NCBI RefSeq assembly: GCF_937770335.1 | Contig: NZ_CALJHY010000007.1 | Location: forward strand, 248,001 to 312,000 | DNA length: 64,000 bases | Source of the DNA: an uncultured Glaciecola sp. | GTDB taxonomy: Bacteria; Pseudomonadota; Gammaproteobacteria; Enterobacterales; Alteromonadaceae | Direction of reading: 5' to 3' | In this document: one piece after another, positions 56,417 to 64,000 of the stretch | How positions within the stretch are numbered: position 1 is the first letter of the stretch | Layout of the letters: each line of letters starts with the position of its first letter | Program-made: the position numbers and the translations under genes | The notes under the pieces: generated by a model | What the model saw: the letters and a program-made list of their open reading frames with translations, nothing else | What the model was told of the DNA's origin: nothing | The model's database searches: none

Positions 56417-57910
56417 TTAGGTTGTGTGAATTCTTAATATCCTTGAAGCTTCTTTCTTCACTGCTGAGGAGTTTTTGTAGGACCACATTCTGTCTCGAGC
56501 TTCACTTGCCGCTTTTTCAACATCGACAATAGGGTTGTAGTAATCTTCTGCGCAATTGAAATCGTACATAGCTTCCTCCATAGACGTCATTACCCAAGGT
56601 TGATGAACCAATGGGTTTGGCAATGCTGCAAGCTGCGGCAACCATTTTTTGATGAAAATCCCTTCTAGGTCTTTCTCAATAGATTGTTTTACTGGATTAT
56701 AAATGCGCAGGGTATTAATACCGGTTACGCCAGCTTGCATCTGAAACTGTGGATAGTGGATACCCGGCTCGAAATCCAAAAATTGCGCAGCTAAAAAGCT
56801 GGCTCCCTTGCGCCAATCGACGTTTAGATGATGACAAAGAAAGCTAACAACCATGGCTCTCATTCTGAAATTAATATACCCCGTTTTTACTACAGCCCGC
56901 ATACAAGCATCAACAATGGGGACCCCTGTGCAACCATTTTTCCAAGCAAGTAACCTTGCTGCTCCCTCCGCGCCTGCGCAATATGGAAAATCAAGATAAG
57001 CTTTGTTGATAGGACGAAACTCCATCGCAGCCTCAGTTTCAAATTTTTGAATGAAATGGCAATGCCAGTGAAGTCTGGACTGAAACGCTGAAATAGACCG
57101 CCCCCAACCCTTGCGATCTGACTGCGATAAACTAAATTGATAAACCTGCTTTAATGATATATTACCCCATGCTAGATAAGGAGAGAGGCGGCTGCAGGTT
57201 TTTCTGGAAACGGTTGGATCGCCAATATTACCAAAATAAGCCTTACCCCTTTCTTTGAAAAAATGCTTTAACGTATACCACGCTCTTTTTTCTCCGCCCA
57301 ATTGCATGTTTTCATCTACTACTTGCCACATTTCAGGGACCGAAAAAACGTAGTTGTTATCTATTTCAGTATTGAGGTTCTCTACCCATTTTACATTACT
57401 TAGTTCGGGGTGATTGGCTGCCGTTAAAATTCGGTCATTCCATAGTTTTGGCCAATTCCTTCGATTATTTAAGGGCCTGTATACAGCACCTTGGGCAACT
57501 TCAATCCACTTTATTTTGTTGATACGACACCAAGCTAAAACCTCCTTATCACGCGCATAGGTATGTTCTAAGCCGACTTCTTCATGGCTAACGATGTGCG
57601 CGATAAGGCAGCGTTCATTTAGCTTTGATAGAACCTCAACAGCATTACCAAAAAGAATAGTGATAGACGTATTGAATTCGGCCAATTGTTCGTTGAGATC
57701 TTTGATTGATTGGTATATGAAGCGCCAATGACGAATATCCATATGTGGATCGTCTATCATTATAGGTTCGACGATATAAATTAGTGCAAGAGGTGAGGCT
57801 TGCTCTATTGCAATTTTTAGTGCCGCATTGTCACGTAAACGCAGGTCGCGTTTAAACCACATAACGGTCACGGAATCTACGTGTGACATTTTACTGGTTA
57901 GCTCAACCAT
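56417..57910 (-). CDS. Divergent cryptochrome/photolyase family protein without the Trp triad
   Basis: This 497-residue flavoprotein has the N-terminal alpha/beta domain (MWFKRDLRLRDNAAL) and the FAD-binding helical domain (GCTGVPIVDACMRAVVKTGYINFRMR). Compared with E. coli PhrB, only the middle electron-transfer tryptophan is kept (Trp366 for Trp359). The distal Trp382 position is Phe389, the inner Trp306 position has no Trp nearby, and the flavin-contacting Asn378 is His385 in IHYPQFQMQ. The sequence is thus a distinct, poorly characterised branch. Its start overlaps the end of the DASH cryptochrome gene, so the two are translated together. It could repair, sense light, or neither. Confidence 0.82.
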   Translation of the reverse strand: MVELTSKMSHVDSVTVMWFKRDLRLRDNAALKIAIEQASPLALIYIVEPIMIDDPHMDIRHWRFIYQSIKDLNEQLAEFNTSITILFGNAVEVLSKLNERCLIAHIVSHEEVGLEHTYARDKEVLAWCRINKIKWIEVAQGAVYRPLNNRRNWPKLWNDRILTAANHPELSNVKWVENLNTEIDNNYVFSVPEMWQVVDENMQLGGEKRAWYTLKHFFKERGKAYFGNIGDPTVSRKTCSRLSPYLAWGNISLKQVYQFSLSQSDRKGWGRSISAFQSRLHWHCHFIQKFETEAAMEFRPINKAYLDFPYCAGAEGAARLLAWKNGCTGVPIVDACMRAVVKTGYINFRMRAMVVSFLCHHLNVDWRKGASFLAAQFLDFEPGIHYPQFQMQAGVTGINTLRIYNPVKQSIEKDLEGIFIKKWLPQLAALPNPLVHQPWVMTSMEEAMYDFNCAEDYYNPIVDVEKAASEARDRMWSYKNSSAVKKEASRILRIHTT

Positions 57911-59205
57911 TGATTAACAAATTCATTATTTGGATCGTAAGTCTCAGTCTGTTTTTGTAAATTAAATTGTCGATGTCCTCTTGGATCCGCGCCAACCCCG
58001 CCCAAGTACTGCCAATTCCCCCAGTTACTAGCTACATCAAAATCGATCAGTTGATATTCAAAATATTTAGCGCCATAACGCCAATCTTGACCGAGTTCAT
58101 GTACAAAACAGCTTGCCACCAGTTGTCTACCGCGGTTAGACATATAGCCAGTCTCTAATAATTGACGCATACATGCATCTACTATCGGATAGCCTGTTTG
58201 GCCCTGCTGCCATTTTAAAAAAGTATCATGCTCAAAATTGGTTGAACGTGCTATCTGTTGTACACCGGACGAAGCAAAAAGGCGCTTACCATGAACAAAA
58301 TGATGCCAATGAAAAAATTCTCTCCATAACAATTCTAAAAATAACCAATATGTTGAGTCATTCTTTGTTCTTTCAGATTCATACCGACACAGCTCAGCAT
58401 AAATTTGCCTAGGTCCAATACAACCGAGAGCTAACCACGCCGAAAATTTGCTGGAGAAATCCCATCCATCCAATCCGTTTCTGGTCTCTTTGTAACTGGC
58501 GATATGGTCAGTGCTCCAGAGGTAATGAGTGAGTTGTTGTTGCGCCAGACCGGGACCTCCAGACAGGTTTTCATAATAATTGGGCCGCACAAATAAATTA
58601 GCTACATCTACTCTATTTTCTATAGCCAATATATCGCTCATTGGAGGAAGAGCAACGACGGGTTCGTTAACTTGATCTACTTCACAATATTTTTCGATTT
58701 TCTTCCTAAATGGAGAAAAGGTAGCAGGCATGTTTTCAATCGAAAATGGAAATTGAGATGCATTAAAAAGGGTAGATGAATTTTCTTGAATAAATTCAAT
58801 ATCTGGATTGAGCTTAGAAACGGCAACTTTGCAATGCTGCCAATCGCTTCGTTCATTGAAACCACAGTGCCACTCAGCACCTAAGTGAGTTACATTGAGC
58901 GCTTTCACAGTGTCCGTTATAACATCTATAGGCTCAAGCGAATTTGCAGATAGCACAACTAAACGATGGTTTAAGTTGCCTAGAGAGCGGTCTAAATCTT
59001 GTAGTGTTTGGTGCAAAAAATTGAGTCTATGTTTGCCTATAGCCTCACTCTTATGCAATGTATTAATGTTATGTTGATTGCTTTCATCCTGGTAAATATA
59101 AATACACACAAGCTCATCTACTTGAGATGCTAATCGAGCTAGGCTCAAGTTATCTTGTATGCGTAAGTCTTTTCTAAACCAGTGCAATCCAATTTTTCTG
59201 CTCAT
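57898..59205 (-). CDS. DASH-type cryptochrome
   Basis: This 435-residue FAD protein begins IGLHWFRKDLRIQDN and carries the FAD pocket text TGYPIVDACMRQLLETGYMSNRGRQ. The last part, ASNWGNWQYLGGVGADPRGHR, is diagnostic of the DASH subfamily; it keeps both the flavin Asn and the terminal Trp. DASH cryptochromes repair cyclobutane pyrimidine dimers in single-stranded or looped DNA and may also have sensory roles. Methenyltetrahydrofolate is the usual antenna. The start is ATG 59205 on the minus strand, with a weak ribosome site. It is divergent from phrB by 167 bases. Confidence 0.92.
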   Translation of the reverse strand: MSRKIGLHWFRKDLRIQDNLSLARLASQVDELVCIYIYQDESNQHNINTLHKSEAIGKHRLNFLHQTLQDLDRSLGNLNHRLVVLSANSLEPIDVITDTVKALNVTHLGAEWHCGFNERSDWQHCKVAVSKLNPDIEFIQENSSTLFNASQFPFSIENMPATFSPFRKKIEKYCEVDQVNEPVVALPPMSDILAIENRVDVANLFVRPNYYENLSGGPGLAQQQLTHYLWSTDHIASYKETRNGLDGWDFSSKFSAWLALGCIGPRQIYAELCRYESERTKNDSTYWLFLELLWREFFHWHHFVHGKRLFASSGVQQIARSTNFEHDTFLKWQQGQTGYPIVDACMRQLLETGYMSNRGRQLVASCFVHELGQDWRYGAKYFEYQLIDFDVASNWGNWQYLGGVGADPRGHRQFNLQKQTETYDPNNEFVNQWLS

Positions 59206-59372
59206 CAGTCTTTTACTTTAATCTTGAATCTATATGTTAGCTACATTGGATAGTGAGTTTTCGATCTATTTAGGGGGAGATGGTGTAATATTAAAGCTAG
59301 AACTGTTAGCCATTGCGATGGTTATCCTCAAAAGTAGCTATTACTAATGATAGGAATAAAAAATTGAGTTTG
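59206..59372. promoter_or_regulatory. Divergent promoter region of the photolyase genes
   Basis: The only gap between the two divergent photolyase pairs must contain promoters for both sides. I see AGGA at 59352-59355 and T/A-rich stretches but no clear operator palindrome. A light-responsive regulator (for example LitR type) is conceivable; no such gene lies in the window. Confidence 0.5.
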
Positions 59373-60809
59373 ATGTTAACAAAAAAAATAATCGTATGGT
59401 TTAGACAGGATTTACGTATAACTGACAATCCTGCACTGAGCTTAGCTGTCGATAATGGCACAATCATTCCGGTTTTTATTCTCGATGATGATGCACCTGA
59501 GCATGCTGTATTAGGTGGAGCAAGCAAATGGTGGTTACATCATTCATTATTATCACTTAGCAATTCTTTAAGTAACAAATTACTCATCCGCCGAGGTAAC
59601 CCGTTAGCCATTTTGTCCGAGCTAGCCGAGGCTTTTTCTGCAGACTCTGTTGTGTGGAATAGACTTTATGAACCGTGGCAGAGAGAGCGAGACGAAAATA
59701 TAAAGTCAGAGCTAAAAAAACGCGGTGTTAACGCCAAAAGTTTAAATGGGTCACTGTTATGGGAGCCTATGACAGTGTTAAAGAAGGATGAAACGCCCTA
59801 TAAAGTATTTACTCCTTATTATAGAAAAGGTTGTTTAACTCGCCAAGCTCCTCGTTTTCCGTTAGCAAAACCAAAAGACATGCAGATTGCCGATGACGTT
59901 AATTTTTCTTTAGTTGAACTTACCAGTCTGGATTTAATACCAAAAATTGAATGGTATAAAGAAATTGAAGCACAATGGCAACCCGGCGAAGAGGGGGCTG
60001 CAAACAAGCTACAACGGTTCATTAATGACGCGGCGACCAGCTATCAAGAAGCCCGAAATGTGCCGGCGGTAAAAGGAACGTCGTTACTATCGCCCCATCT
60101 ACACTTTGGGGAAGTGTCGCCTAATCAAGCTTGGTATGCGATACAAGGCGCATTTGAAAATGCATTCGATAATAAAGATTTGGATGTTTATCTCAGTGAA
60201 CTTGGTTGGCGAGAGTTTAGTTACTATTTACTCTTTCATTGGCCTGAGATTCAACATAAGAATTTTAATGCCAAATTTGACTTTTTTCAGTGGCGAACCA
60301 GTCCCGATGACCTAAAAGCATGGCAGTTCGGCAATACTGGCATTCCTATGATAGATGCTGGAATGCGAGAGCTATATCAAACTGGTTATATGCATAACAG
60401 AGTAAGAATGGTGGTCGGTTCATTTTTGGTTAAAAACTTGCTAATAGACTGGCGTGAAGGAGAACGTTGGTTTTGGGATACGTTGCTCGATGCAGATATG
60501 GCAAGTAACTCAGCTGGTTGGCAATGGGTCGCGGGTTCAGGAGCTGATGCGGCACCTTTTTTCAGAATTTTCAACCCTATCCTACAGGGGGAAAAGTTTG
60601 ATAAAGAAGGTGAATACGTTAAAAAGTATTGTCCCGAGCTAAAAAGACTACCGAATAAGTTTGTCCATAAACCGTGGGAAGCACCACCTGAAATACTGAA
60701 AGCGTGTGGTGTGGAGTTAGGTAAAAATTATCCGAAGCCGATTGTCGATTTGAAGCTGTCCAGAACCAGAGCGCTAGACGCGCTTGCGCAATTAAAAGTG
60801 ATTACATGA
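59373..60809 (+). CDS. phrB: Class I CPD photolyase
   Basis: This 478-residue enzyme repairs cyclobutane pyrimidine dimers with blue light. It opens with IIVWFRQDLRITDNPALS, the antenna domain of class I enzymes. The FAD domain carries GWREFSYYLLFHWPE, TGIPMIDAGMRELYQTGYMHNR and DMASNSAGWQWVAGSGADAAP, with the flavin Asn and terminal Trp both present. I chose ATG 59373; an in-frame TTG at 59364 has a better-spaced AGGA (59352-59355) and would add three residues, so it is a real alternative. It overlaps the next gene by four bases (ATGA). Confidence 0.93.
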   Translation: MLTKKIIVWFRQDLRITDNPALSLAVDNGTIIPVFILDDDAPEHAVLGGASKWWLHHSLLSLSNSLSNKLLIRRGNPLAILSELAEAFSADSVVWNRLYEPWQRERDENIKSELKKRGVNAKSLNGSLLWEPMTVLKKDETPYKVFTPYYRKGCLTRQAPRFPLAKPKDMQIADDVNFSLVELTSLDLIPKIEWYKEIEAQWQPGEEGAANKLQRFINDAATSYQEARNVPAVKGTSLLSPHLHFGEVSPNQAWYAIQGAFENAFDNKDLDVYLSELGWREFSYYLLFHWPEIQHKNFNAKFDFFQWRTSPDDLKAWQFGNTGIPMIDAGMRELYQTGYMHNRVRMVVGSFLVKNLLIDWREGERWFWDTLLDADMASNSAGWQWVAGSGADAAPFFRIFNPILQGEKFDKEGEYVKKYCPELKRLPNKFVHKPWEAPPEILKACGVELGKNYPKPIVDLKLSRTRALDALAQLKVIT

Positions 60810-62344
60810 GCCAGTTAATTGTCATCTTAGGTGACCATCTCAACACACAAATGAGTTCTCTGAGTAACTTCAACAAAGAGACTGACATGGTCTTGATGTC
60901 AGAAGTAAGAGAAGAAGCTACGTATGTTAAACATCACAAAAAGAAGGTTGCATTTGTTTTTAGTGCTATGCGACATTTTTCGAGTGAACTGGAGAGTCAG
61001 GGCTTTTCTACTACTTACGTGAAATATGATGCTGCTGATAACCGTGGTTCTTTATTTGAACAAGTAAAATATACATGTACACAGCATACATTTAGCACCA
61101 TTACCATTGCACATCCTGGTGAGTACCGTTTACTTGAAGAAGTAAAGTCATGGGAGAGCAAGTTAAACATTACCGTTAACATTACTTCAGATAATCGCTT
61201 TATCGCTTCTCAATCCTTTTTCAGTGATTGGGCTGATGGTCGAAAGCAATACCGAATGGAATATTTTTACCGGGAAATGCGAAAACAAACTAATGTACTC
61301 ATGGATGACAAACAGCCGATGGGTGGAAAATGGAATTACGATGCAGATAACCGCAAGCCATTTGGTAAAAACATTGATATTCCTGAGCGAACACAGTTCG
61401 CCCAAGACTCAATAACAATCGAAGTGTTAACACTTGTAAAGACTCAATTCTCTGATCATTTTGGTGAGTTAAATAATTTTGCTTTTGCAGTAACAAGGGA
61501 AGGGGCTCTTGCTGTTTTATCGGAGTTTATTGAAACCCGCTTGGTAGATTATGGTCAATATCAAGATGCAATGCTTGAAGGTAATCCTTGGCTATTTCAT
61601 TCTCATATTGGTTTGTATCTTAATACTGGTCTGTTAATGCCTTACGAAGTCATTCAGGCTGCAGAGGAAGCGTTTTTGAACGGGCATGTACCAATTAACT
61701 CGGCTGAAGGTTTTATTAGACAGATCCTTGGTTGGCGAGAATATGTGCGTGGCTTCTACTGGTATTTTATGCCGGATTTAAAAGAAAAAAATTATTTAGA
61801 AGCTAAAAGGCAATTGCCCGACTTTTATTGGACAGGCAACACACGCATGAATTGTATGTCACAGTGTGTTAACGATACCAAAGAGCACGCCTATGCCCAC
61901 CACATTCAACGACTGATGGTGCTCGGTAATTTTGCATTGTTAACAGGTATTGAGCCCAAGGCTATTAATGAGTGGTATTTACTCGTTTATGCTGACGCTT
62001 ACGAATGGGTTGAGCTACCAAACGTGAGCAGTATGGTGCTTTTTGCAGATGCTGGTAATCTAGCAAGCAAGCCATACGCGGCGAGTGGTTCTTATATTAA
62101 CAAAATGTCTAATTATTGTAAAAGTTGCGACTATAGCGTGAAGGAAAAAACAGGGCCACAGGCATGTCCATTTAACTATTTATATTGGCACTTTCTACAT
62201 CGCCATCAAGACAAACTAAAGGGCAACCCAAGAATGGGTATGATTTATAGTACGATGTCGAAGATGGATCAGACGAAGTTCAATCACATGCTTGATGATG
62301 CTGATACCTTTCTACTTAAATTGGAAAAAAATGAAGAAATCTGA
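60806..62344 (+). CDS. Iron-sulfur bacterial cryptochrome/photolyase (FeS-BCP), probable (6-4) photolyase
   Basis: This 512-residue protein starts LIVILGDHLNTQMSSL, the signature of the FeS-BCP group (COG3046), and not of classical photolyases. Four cysteines fit the [4Fe-4S] cluster of Agrobacterium PhrB: one in RMNCMSQ and three in NYCKSCDY and QACPFNY, with the same C-x2-C-x12-C spacing. The DxxEWVELPNVSSM block near the C-terminus is also typical. Known members repair (6-4) photoproducts and bind DMRL as antenna. It shares bases with the phrB stop and with the DUF2256 start, so the three form one unit. Confidence 0.9.
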   Translation: MSQLIVILGDHLNTQMSSLSNFNKETDMVLMSEVREEATYVKHHKKKVAFVFSAMRHFSSELESQGFSTTYVKYDAADNRGSLFEQVKYTCTQHTFSTITIAHPGEYRLLEEVKSWESKLNITVNITSDNRFIASQSFFSDWADGRKQYRMEYFYREMRKQTNVLMDDKQPMGGKWNYDADNRKPFGKNIDIPERTQFAQDSITIEVLTLVKTQFSDHFGELNNFAFAVTREGALAVLSEFIETRLVDYGQYQDAMLEGNPWLFHSHIGLYLNTGLLMPYEVIQAAEEAFLNGHVPINSAEGFIRQILGWREYVRGFYWYFMPDLKEKNYLEAKRQLPDFYWTGNTRMNCMSQCVNDTKEHAYAHHIQRLMVLGNFALLTGIEPKAINEWYLLVYADAYEWVELPNVSSMVLFADAGNLASKPYAASGSYINKMSNYCKSCDYSVKEKTGPQACPFNYLYWHFLHRHQDKLKGNPRMGMIYSTMSKMDQTKFNHMLDDADTFLLKLEKNEEI

Positions 62345-62459
62345 CCTTCCTAGCAAAACGTGCCCAGTTTGTAACAGACCTTTTAATTGGCGCAAGAAAT
62401 GGGAAAAAAACTGGACTGAAGTCAAATACTGCTCCAAACGTTGTGCATCAAACAAATAG
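62331..62459 (+). CDS. DUF2256 zinc-ribbon miniprotein
   Basis: This 42-residue protein is too short for most gene finders but is clearly a gene. It opens MKKSDLPSKTCPVCNRPFNW and ends VKYCSKRCASNK. The pattern C-P-x-C with a second C-x3-C fits a single zinc ribbon; basic residues and Trp in between are family hallmarks. Its start overlaps the end of the FeS photolyase gene by 14 bases, so it is cotranslated. DUF2256 genes are often found next to FeS-BCP genes, so it may assist cluster assembly or DNA contact; this is inference from context. Confidence 0.85.
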   Translation: MKKSDLPSKTCPVCNRPFNWRKKWEKNWTEVKYCSKRCASNK

Positions 62460-62486
62460 ATAGAGAGATGCAAAGCCGTTCTCTAT
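62460..62486. terminator. Weak hairpin between DUF2256 and DUF3307 genes
   Basis: ATAGAGA (62460-62466) pairs with TCTCTAT (62480-62486) around a 13-base loop between convergent genes. There is no strong U-tract, so termination is uncertain. Confidence 0.3.
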
Positions 62487-62501
62487 GTTTAAGTGGCTAA
62501 T

Positions 62502-63245
62502 TTATAATGCCGCCAGTAAGTAATCGGCGAGTTTTCCAACAGCGATACCAAAGCTAAAGCTGAATAGGGTACCCAACATAATATATTCAGTTAGCTTTCT
62601 ATCGCTTTGGCGGCGCATATCACCAAATCTAAACACACTCTTTGCAGCCAGCAAAAAGCCAACACCAGTAAATTGACCAAGTAAAATGAACGTCGCAATT
62701 AAACCGCGCTCAAAATATCCGATGAGTTCACCGGCCGAAGCTAGTCCCTCATTTTCTTTTTCAGCTTCATTAAATTGGTCAGTGTATTTGGTTAATGATA
62801 GCGTTATAAGCAGTGATACAGGCTTACCTAAAAACAAGTATAGTCCAATTAACATGAGTGTTTTAACATCGAAGAACTGATGTACCTCAAACAAGACTGT
62901 TTGAATGCTCAGATCACTAAGCCAAATCGATATCCCAGTAATAAAAATGAGATGACCGACTTGATCGATCAAAAAATATTTTAATACAAAAACGCGATAG
63001 GTTTTCCATATATCAATAATATAGTGACTAAAAATAATCACAATTAATGCCGTTAATGCCTGATAGTCCAGCGAAGTTCCACTAATTATAATCGCAGCGC
63101 TAGTCATGACTAGATGCACTAGCATATGCTTAAACAAGCCGATAGAGCGTTCCTTGTTCCTGACTTTACACATGATCCAGCTATGTTTTTGTAAATAAAA
63201 ATCCGCTACAAAGTGAGCGACGAGCAATAAGAAAAAGAGCTTCAT
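62502..63245 (-). CDS. DUF3307 family membrane protein
   Basis: This 247-residue inner-membrane protein has about six hydrophobic helices. The opening FLLLVAHFVADFYLQKHSWI is the DUF3307 hallmark, with polar residues (His, Asp, Gln) inside the first helix. HYIIDIWKTY lies in the third segment. Its function is unknown. The start ATG overlaps the stop of the SatD-like gene (ATGA on the minus strand), and the pair DUF3307 plus SatD recurs in other bacteria, which suggests a joint role. Homologues are commonly near restriction, stress or regulatory loci. Confidence 0.85.
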   Translation of the reverse strand: MKLFFLLLVAHFVADFYLQKHSWIMCKVRNKERSIGLFKHMLVHLVMTSAAIIISGTSLDYQALTALIVIIFSHYIIDIWKTYRVFVLKYFLIDQVGHLIFITGISIWLSDLSIQTVLFEVHQFFDVKTLMLIGLYLFLGKPVSLLITLSLTKYTDQFNEAEKENEGLASAGELIGYFERGLIATFILLGQFTGVGFLLAAKSVFRFGDMRRQSDRKLTEYIMLGTLFSFSFGIAVGKLADYLLAAL

Positions 63246-63892
63246 TTTGGAGTTCCTAGACAGGTTTCACGGAAGCTGACCAAATAAGCCCTTACCAATT
63301 CTGCACCACTGCGCTTCAAATGGGTGGCAACGTTTTGTCGAGTCACATTCATATGGTCAGCAATAACTTGTTGTTCTGGAAAATTGAATTCGATGTAATA
63401 ATACAATACTTCAGCTTGTTTCTCTGTCAAACCAGTTAACAAATGATGTAAAAATAGCGTTGAGATGCTTAAGTCTGTTGAGCATAGATCATTTCCAAAG
63501 TTAATAACCAGATCTCCCCTCGCTGCCTTATCCAATGCTCGACCAGATAAAATAAAGGCTTCTCCAAGTGAGCTACTCAGATTTGAGGATGCCTGTTCAA
63601 CCCGCCCGATGGCTATTGACTGGGTTAATTTGATAGCGGGGCACTCAATCCCAGATTGCAAATAGAGTCTTATTGAAAGTACAGAGTTCATTGCATCAAT
63701 AATGTTTGTATAAAGTATTTGAAAACTATCTCCCCTAAAGATTTCAAATTTACATTGATATCGGGCGGCTTGCGACGTTAACAATTTTTGCAGTGTCTGC
63801 ATTACCGAAGCATAGTCTTCTGCATCGAGTTTTGTCGAATGAACGATATCTGCCGTTAATACCCCATACTGCTTATGTGCTGTATTAGTCAA
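63242..63892 (-). CDS. SatD family regulator-like protein
   Basis: This 216-residue protein matches SatD: an N-terminal nucleotide-cyclase-like fold (GVLTADIVHSTKLDAEDY, then FEIFRGDSFQIL) and a C-terminal helix-turn-helix (VIADHMNVTRQNVATHLKRSG). SatD is known from a Streptococcus mutans acid-tolerance operon, but its mechanism is not settled. Translation starts at TTG 63892 with GGAG about eight bases before. The promoter and a perfect palindrome lie just upstream at 63941-63971, consistent with autoregulation. It is translationally coupled to DUF3307. Confidence 0.82.
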   Translation of the reverse strand: MTNTAHKQYGVLTADIVHSTKLDAEDYASVMQTLQKLLTSQAARYQCKFEIFRGDSFQILYTNIIDAMNSVLSIRLYLQSGIECPAIKLTQSIAIGRVEQASSNLSSSLGEAFILSGRALDKAARGDLVINFGNDLCSTDLSISTLFLHHLLTGLTEKQAEVLYYYIEFNFPEQQVIADHMNVTRQNVATHLKRSGAELVRAYLVSFRETCLGTPK

Positions 63893-63938
63893 AATAGTAA
63901 CTCCGAGTAATTAGCGGATAAATATAGAATGAAGAGTT

Positions 63939-63971
63939 CAACTATAGTTGCAAACTATTATGTTTGCAACT
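63939..63971. promoter_or_regulatory. Palindromic operator overlapping the SatD promoter
   Basis: AGTTGCAAAC (63946-63955) and GTTTGCAACT (63962-63971) form a perfect ten-bp inverted repeat around TATTAT, covering the -35 box and spacer. An adjoining exact palindrome CAACTATAGTTG (63939-63950) covers the -10 box. The position fits a repressor site, possibly bound by the helix-turn-helix of SatD itself. Confidence 0.6.
63941..63969 (-). promoter_or_regulatory. Promoter of the SatD/DUF3307 operon
   Basis: On the minus strand, TTGCAA (63969-63964) and TATAGT (63946-63941) are separated by exactly 17 bases and lie about 50 bases before the TTG start of SatD. This is a good sigma-70-type arrangement. 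Confidence 0.6.
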
Positions 63972-64000
63972 TAGTAAAGCAACTAAATAAGATTGCCAAT

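Overview
The window looks like chromosomal DNA of a free-living marine gammaproteobacterium of the Alteromonadales (Colwellia/Thalassotalea-like). The evidence is AT-rich sequence, many TTG and GTG starts, a rhombosortase with a GlyGly-CTERM substrate, and the gene order pyrD - rlmKL - glutaredoxin - uup - DUF3466 - rmf - fabA. I saw no rRNA, tRNA, CRISPR array, insertion sequence, prophage or replication origin. The assignment to this group is inference from gene content.

Layout. 1-5636: the end of an S9 peptidase gene, a secreted protein of unknown function, a decayed alpha/beta hydrolase, rhombosortase, a crotonase-family enzyme, gamma-glutamyltransferase and a lipoprotein. 5845-11299: cysK, a MoxR/CoxE-type ATPase and VWA pair, rluF and a MATE exporter. 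11420-19691: a 1310-residue secreted subtilase whose tail is a rhombosortase signal, then a branched-chain 2-oxoacid dehydrogenase operon (E1 alpha, E1 beta, E2). 19791-23972: rlmJ, a eukaryotic-type kinase, tesB and a gamma-carbonic-anhydrase-like protein. 23973-24613 is a long non-coding gap with an orphan minus-strand terminator and a candidate small RNA. 24614-35505: a SpmA/SpmB-type membrane protein, free methionine-R-sulfoxide reductase, a small acidic protein, proQ and prc, then NSS and NhaC transporters, pepN and DUF2835. 35670-42551: a four-gene envelope module (DUF1302, DUF1329, YCF48-like, RND/MMPL). 42807-55933: the large NAD-glutamate dehydrogenase behind a long-hairpin leader, then pyrD to fabA, with uup broken by a one-base frameshift. 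56079-64000: a small basic protein, four cryptochrome/photolyase genes arranged divergently, a tiny DUF2256 zinc-ribbon gene, and a DUF3307/SatD pair behind a palindromic operator.

How genes work together. Rhombosortase probably processes the subtilase after export. The bkd genes, the crotonase and tesB fit acyl-CoA and branched-chain amino-acid catabolism. NSS, NhaC, PepN and Prc fit peptide and amino-acid use with sodium cycling. Rmf, RlmJ, RlmKL, RluF, Uup and ProQ act on ribosomes or RNA. The photolyase island combines a class I CPD photolyase, an iron-sulfur photolyase, a DASH cryptochrome and a divergent member that lacks the usual Trp electron-transfer chain.

The most interesting leads are the photolyase island with its divergent member and DUF2256 neighbour, the structured leader upstream of the glutamate dehydrogenase, the minus-strand small-RNA candidate near 24.1 kb, the uup frameshift and the SatD operator. 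All coordinates and motifs were read by eye, and no database search was run.
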